Shown: one piece after another, positions 6,270-9,786 of the stretch
Numbering within the stretch: position 1 is the stretch's first letter
Layout: each line of letters opens with the position of its first letter
NCBI GenBank assembly: GCA_007130025.1
Contig: SLTF01000222.1
Location: 1 to 9,786 of the forward strand
Source: Spirochaetales bacterium
GTDB taxonomy: Bacteria > Spirochaetota > Spirochaetia > DSM-27196 > PWMO01
Direction of reading: 5' to 3'
Length of the DNA stretch: 9,786 bases
Notes under the pieces: model-generated
The model's input: the letters and a program-made list of their open reading frames with translations, nothing else
Databases searched by the model: none
Told to the model about the DNA's origin: nothing
Translations under genes and position numbers: made by a program

Positions 6270-9197
6270 ATGAAGCGACTTCTCCTGCTCACCGTCGTAT
6301 TGCTGTGCGGCGGCCGCATTTTCGCGCAAAGCTCCGACCGCGACCTCTTTCTTCAGGCCGAGGCGCGATTTCGCGCCGGCGAGTTTGAAGTCGCGCTCGA
6401 ACGCTATGACGCGCTGATCCGTCAGTTTCCCGTTTCGCAGTTTGTGCCCGATGCACAGTTTCGCCGCGCAGTGGCCCTCCATCGGCTTGGGCGGAACCAG
6501 GAATCGCTCGAGCTGTTACAGCGGGTGGAATCCCGATTCCGCTCGACGCGATTCCTCCAGCAGGTGCCCTTCTGGAAGGGTGTTGTGCACTATCGGTTGG
6601 GGAACTTCACCGCGGCGGCGGCCGATCTGCGGCTGTTTCTCTCTGCAAGCGCGGACGCCGGGCAGCGTGCCCAGGCGCTGCTCTACCTGGCGCTCAGCGA
6701 GGTGGAGCTGAGTTCCCGTACGGCGGCGTTGGCAGCGTTGGAGCAGATGTTCGAGATAACCAACCCATCCGGCGAACTCTTCGCCGCAAGCGTCTATCTG
6801 GCGTTGTTGCTCCAGGAGGGCCGTACGGGAGACGCGGTTGCATTTTTCGAGCAGATGACGCTGCCCGCGGTGGGCGGGACGCGCCGCGATACGGTGGTTC
6901 TCTACGCGGCCGAGGCGTATCGCCGTACCGGTGCGGTGACCGAAGCGCAAACCCTCCTGCGAACCCTGCAGGGTGCCGACGCGTCCATTGCAGCGGTTGC
7001 GTTTCAACAGCTGTTTCAGATTGCTCAGGAGAGTGGGGACGAAACCGCGCTGCTCACGGTAACCAGCGAAGCCGAGCAGGCGCTCGCGGGGCGGGTCGAC
7101 GTTCTCGCCCAATTCTGGCTTCAGGTGGGTATTGAGACCTTTCAGCAGGGCCGCTTCGACCTGTCGGAGCTCTATCTGCAGCGGGTGTGGGACCTGCGTC
7201 GTTCGCAGCCGATCAGCGGCACGGTTCCGCTCCACCTCGCGGAGATTCTCGCCGGTCGCGGCGAACGAGCGCGAGCGGTTGCCGTGCTGAACGACCACCT
7301 TGAGCGCAGTTCAGACCAGATTGGCGCCGTGCTCTTTCGGCTCGGACGGCTTCATGCCGCGGGCGAAGACTGGCGCCGTGCAGCGGAGGTGCTCACGGTT
7401 GTGTTCACCGAGCACCGTGGAGCCGATGTGTTTGCGCCGGCTGCGTATCAGCTTGCGTTCGCGCGCAGCCGACTGCAGCAAACCGACGCCGCCCTGGCGG
7501 TCATCGACGACGTCTTCTCCGCCGGGCTCGCCGGCCCGTTGGCGGGAGACTTCCTGCGGTTGCGCGCGCAGATTCATCGCGGCCGGGGAGAGCTTGAGCC
7601 GGCGCGTCAGGCCCTGCGCGAGTATCTTGGACGTAATCCGGGAGACCTCGACGCGCGCATCGAGCACGCGACGCTGCTCTTTCAGCTCGAACGCTATGGG
7701 CAGGTCATCAGCGAGTACCAGGAGATTACTACAGCCCACCCCAATCTGCGCGCCAACCGACCCGAACTGTCGGTGCAGCTTGATTATCTGGTTGGACTCG
7801 CCTCGATTGCGGGTCGCGACTACCGCGCGGCGATCGCGGCTTTGCGAAGGCTGCCCGACGACCCCGCGTCACTCCAGGCGGTTGCGCCGGACCGCGACTT
7901 TGAGATCATTCACCCCTACGCGCTCTACTACCTGGGGTGGGCATATTTTCGGCTCTCCGAATACGCGTCCGCCATTGATGCGTTCGAGCGCCTTCTGCGA
8001 TTTGATGAACGCCATCGATTTGCTCCGCAGGCTGCTCACCTCGCCGGATGGAGTGCCTACAACCTTGAGCGGTATGACGTCGCGGAAGGCTACCTCCGGC
8101 GCCTTCGTGCCATGCGCGTCGGCGGGTCTCTTGAGACCGAGGCGGCGTTTCTTCTCGGTCAGACCTTCTCGGCCCGTAATCGCTACGAGGAAGCGCTGAT
8201 CGAGTTTCGGAACGTCTTTCTGGACAATCCCAATTCGCCGCTTGCCGACGACGCACTCTTCGAGTACGCCGGGGTTCTGGTTCGCATGGGACGCGTGGAT
8301 GATGGTGTTCAGCAATACCGCAACCTGTTCAGCCGCTTCCCCACCGGTGAACTCGCCGAAGAGGCGATGTTCCGTCGGGGTGAAGTGCTCTTCGAGCTCG
8401 GACGATACGACGACGCCCGCAGTGCATTCTTTGAACATCGAAGCAACTTTCCGCAGGGAGAACTCGTTCACGCCTCGCTCTACTGGGCCGGAATCTCCGC
8501 CGAACGCATCGGAGAGCGAGCGGGGGCGCTTCTGCTCTGGGAGCAGCTGATCCGCGATCATCGCGGGAGCCCCTTTCGACCCGATGCCATGTTGCGCTCG
8601 GTGACACTCTACGAGGATCTCGGTCAGTACCGTAACGCGCTCAACATCGTTACGGAGTTTATTGCCGCGTATCCGGCTCAGGCCGAGGCGCTGCAGACGC
8701 GCCGCAAGGCGGATGAGTTGATTCTGCTGATCGGCGGACTCTCAGAGCAAGAAGCGAGGCTGTGGGTTCGCATCGATGAGAACCGCCGTACCCAGACGAG
8801 CGCCGGTCGGGCAGCCATTCTTGCGCTCGGTCGGCTCGCGATCGTGGAGGGCGCGGGGAGCCCCGCGAACGAAAATCTCGTGGTACAACTCCTCGACGAT
8901 ACGGCTCGCCTGCGGGGCGAAGACCCCGCGGCCGCCGCCGAGGCAACCTTTCTCCTTGCCGAGTACCAGATGCGCAGCTCCAACCCGGCCCCCGCCGCGC
9001 AGCTTTTTCTGAGAGTGCCCGAGATCGACCCGGGAAACCGTGATCTCGCTGCGCGCTCGCTGTTTCGCGCAGCGGAGGCGTTGCAGTTTGCCGGTCGCGA
9101 CGCCGACATGCGCGAGATCATCCGCCGCCTTGAACAGACCTTTCCGGCGTCTGAGTGGACAACTCGGGCGCGTCGCCTTCTGGGAGGCACTCCGTGA
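6270..9197 (+). CDS. Large periplasmic tetratricopeptide-repeat (TPR) protein
   Basis: The protein has 975 residues. MKRLLLLTVVLLCGGRIFAQ is a signal peptide with a likely cut after Ala19. Cys13 is preceded by Val-Leu-Leu and does not make a proper lipobox. The mature protein is almost wholly helical repeats of the TPR / YbgF-BamD type. The first units are near residues 22-110 (ALERYDALIRQFP, then GNFTAAAADLRLFL). The clearest array is about 550-802, with repeated 'YxLGxxxFxxxxYxxAixxFxxLLxxxP' patterns such as YYLGWAYFRLSEYASAIDAF, RYEEALIEFRNVFLDNPNS and GRVDDGVQQYRNLFSRFP. The middle and the last 150 residues are more diverged repeats. Such proteins act as scaffolds for envelope assembly complexes; no enzyme motif is visible. 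ATG 6270 is the only start that gives a full signal peptide, though no strong Shine-Dalgarno precedes it. The stop TGA overlaps the next gene's GTG (GTGA), so the two products are probably made together and may interact. Confidence 0.92.
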   Translation: MKRLLLLTVVLLCGGRIFAQSSDRDLFLQAEARFRAGEFEVALERYDALIRQFPVSQFVPDAQFRRAVALHRLGRNQESLELLQRVESRFRSTRFLQQVPFWKGVVHYRLGNFTAAAADLRLFLSASADAGQRAQALLYLALSEVELSSRTAALAALEQMFEITNPSGELFAASVYLALLLQEGRTGDAVAFFEQMTLPAVGGTRRDTVVLYAAEAYRRTGAVTEAQTLLRTLQGADASIAAVAFQQLFQIAQESGDETALLTVTSEAEQALAGRVDVLAQFWLQVGIETFQQGRFDLSELYLQRVWDLRRSQPISGTVPLHLAEILAGRGERARAVAVLNDHLERSSDQIGAVLFRLGRLHAAGEDWRRAAEVLTVVFTEHRGADVFAPAAYQLAFARSRLQQTDAALAVIDDVFSAGLAGPLAGDFLRLRAQIHRGRGELEPARQALREYLGRNPGDLDARIEHATLLFQLERYGQVISEYQEITTAHPNLRANRPELSVQLDYLVGLASIAGRDYRAAIAALRRLPDDPASLQAVAPDRDFEIIHPYALYYLGWAYFRLSEYASAIDAFERLLRFDERHRFAPQAAHLAGWSAYNLERYDVAEGYLRRLRAMRVGGSLETEAAFLLGQTFSARNRYEEALIEFRNVFLDNPNSPLADDALFEYAGVLVRMGRVDDGVQQYRNLFSRFPTGELAEEAMFRRGEVLFELGRYDDARSAFFEHRSNFPQGELVHASLYWAGISAERIGERAGALLLWEQLIRDHRGSPFRPDAMLRSVTLYEDLGQYRNALNIVTEFIAAYPAQAEALQTRRKADELILLIGGLSEQEARLWVRIDENRRTQTSAGRAAILALGRLAIVEGAGSPANENLVVQLLDDTARLRGEDPAAAAEATFLLAEYQMRSSNPAPAAQLFLRVPEIDPGNRDLAARSLFRAAEALQFAGRDADMREIIRRLEQTFPASEWTTRARRLLGGTP
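9182..9187 (+). promoter_or_regulatory. Strong ribosome binding site for the OM-type gene
   Basis: GGGAGG, 6 nt before GTG at 9194, is the best Shine-Dalgarno match I noticed in the window. It lies inside the last codons of the TPR gene and decides the GTG start of the following reading frame. Confidence 0.7.
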
Positions 9198-9786
9198 CGC
9201 ATCGTGTATGGCGTATCTCGCTTGCGGTCCTGGCGTTCGCGTCGGCGACGGTCTCGGCACAGCAGGGCACAACAGCGCAGAGCGACCGGATGCGCAGCAG
9301 CGCCCCGCAGGATACCGACATCACCCTGCCGGAGACCTTCCTTGAAGTGGAGGAGGTTCTGATCGAACGGGTTGAAGCGGTTCTTCCCCGGCCGGCCGAT
9401 CTGTTGCCCGCGGTCCAGGCGGTGCCGCTTCCCACCGAGGAGGAGCTTCGTATCTCCGATGCACTGTTCGATATACCGGCCATCGACGATCCCTCCTTTC
9501 GTCCCGACGGAGGGGGAGAGTCATCCTTCTTTTCCGACGGGGTTCTGGGCACCGGAAGCAACTATCACATTCTCGGCTCGCTGACGCTGTTCAAGCTGGG
9601 AACGGATCCGCGCTTTCGCTTCCAGTTTGCTCATGAGAGCATCGATGGGTATCAGTTTACCGGGCCGGGGCGGGGGTTCTTTGAACGCGAAGACCTCATC
9701 GAAGGGTGGATTGCGTCGAGTGTAACCGCGCGCTCGCGGGCGGAAGGTGATGCTCGGTTCTTCCAGCGCGAGATCGGTCTGCAGAA
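9194..9786 (+). CDS. Exported, probable outer-membrane protein (partial, C-terminus beyond right edge)
   Basis: An open frame from GTG 9194 runs to the window edge (197 complete codons). The N-terminus MTHRVWRISLAVLAFASATVSA is a signal peptide with Val-Ser-Ala before QQG as the cleavage site. Mature residues up to about 110 form an acidic, Pro-rich segment (LPETFLEVEEVLIERVEAVL, then PLPTEEELRISDALFDIPAI). From about residue 115 the pattern changes to alternating polar/aromatic stretches with Gly turns (NYHILGSLTLFKLG, RFRFQFAHESIDGYQF), as in strands of an outer-membrane beta-barrel. The family cannot be named from this fragment. The start overlaps the TPR stop by four bases and has a strong ribosome binding site, so it is translationally coupled to the TPR gene. 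Outer-membrane location is inference; an all-beta periplasmic protein is the alternative. Confidence 0.8.
   Translation, partial: MTHRVWRISLAVLAFASATVSAQQGTTAQSDRMRSSAPQDTDITLPETFLEVEEVLIERVEAVLPRPADLLPAVQAVPLPTEEELRISDALFDIPAIDDPSFRPDGGGESSFFSDGVLGTGSNYHILGSLTLFKLGTDPRFRFQFAHESIDGYQFTGPGRGFFEREDLIEGWIASSVTARSRAEGDARFFQREIGLQ

Noticed and set aside
6297..6311. Lipobox at Cys13 of the TPR protein
   Set aside because: The residues before Cys are Val-Leu-Leu; even relaxed spirochaetal lipoboxes need a small residue at -1. A type I cut after Ala19 fits better.
6516..7298. Minus-strand ORF of 260 codons
   Set aside because: Shadow of the TPR gene; long antisense open frames are expected at this GC content, and it has no motif or ribosome site I can identify.
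7300..8199. Plus-strand ORF of 299 codons within the TPR gene
   Set aside because: Out-of-frame shadow with an Arg/Ser/Pro-rich composition; the in-frame product is clean TPR sequence.
7869..8561. Minus-strand ORF of 230 codons
   Set aside because: Antisense shadow of the strongest part of the TPR array; no signal or family resemblance.

Overview
This looks like chromosomal DNA from a GC-rich, Gram-negative-type bacterium. A free-living member of the Spirochaetota is the best guess. The reasons are the GerMN-type membrane protein, the 'PNTGKST' form of the second P-loop in Der, and a run of exported proteins whose signal peptides end in '-AQ'. This assignment is inference from protein style; the window holds no rRNA or other phylogenetic marker. 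Genes are tightly packed, and no gap longer than 300 bases lacks a gene. I see no tRNA, rRNA, CRISPR, insertion sequence, prophage or clear rho-independent terminator.

Layout: (1) A leftward gene (1-559, running off the left edge) encodes an N-terminally anchored protein with a long Pro/Ala/Glu/Thr linker and the start of a GerMN domain. (2) A short divergent intergenic region (560-651) carries a near-consensus sigma70-type promoter, TTGACA-N17-TATAGT, pointing right. It sits so close to ptsI that the ptsI mRNA would be leaderless or nearly so. (3) A rightward cluster follows: ptsI (PTS enzyme I), der/engA (double GTPase for 50S ribosome assembly, TTG start inside the ptsI 3' end) and a MerR-type regulator (start overlapping the der stop). 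Overlapping it by 34 nt is a 373-codon exported protein of unknown function. (4) After a 24-nt gap comes a 975-codon periplasmic TPR protein, whose stop overlaps (GTGA) the GTG start of an exported, probably outer-membrane, protein cut by the right edge.

The most unusual item is the MerR-type protein. Its N-terminal 70 residues are a MerR helix-turn-helix. The remaining ~330 residues follow, block by block, the architecture of the UDPGP/UAP family (eukaryote-type UDP-GlcNAc/UDP-glucose pyrophosphorylases), but the catalytic G-x-G-T-R and downstream Lys motifs are missing. I read it as a DNA-binding protein that has captured a dead nucleotide-sugar enzyme as a possible ligand sensor. It is co-transcribed with ptsI and der, so it could tie sugar and nucleotide-sugar status to phosphotransfer and ribosome maturation. 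That functional link is a hypothesis. The right half (unknown exported protein, TPR scaffold, OM-type protein) reads as a cell-envelope module.
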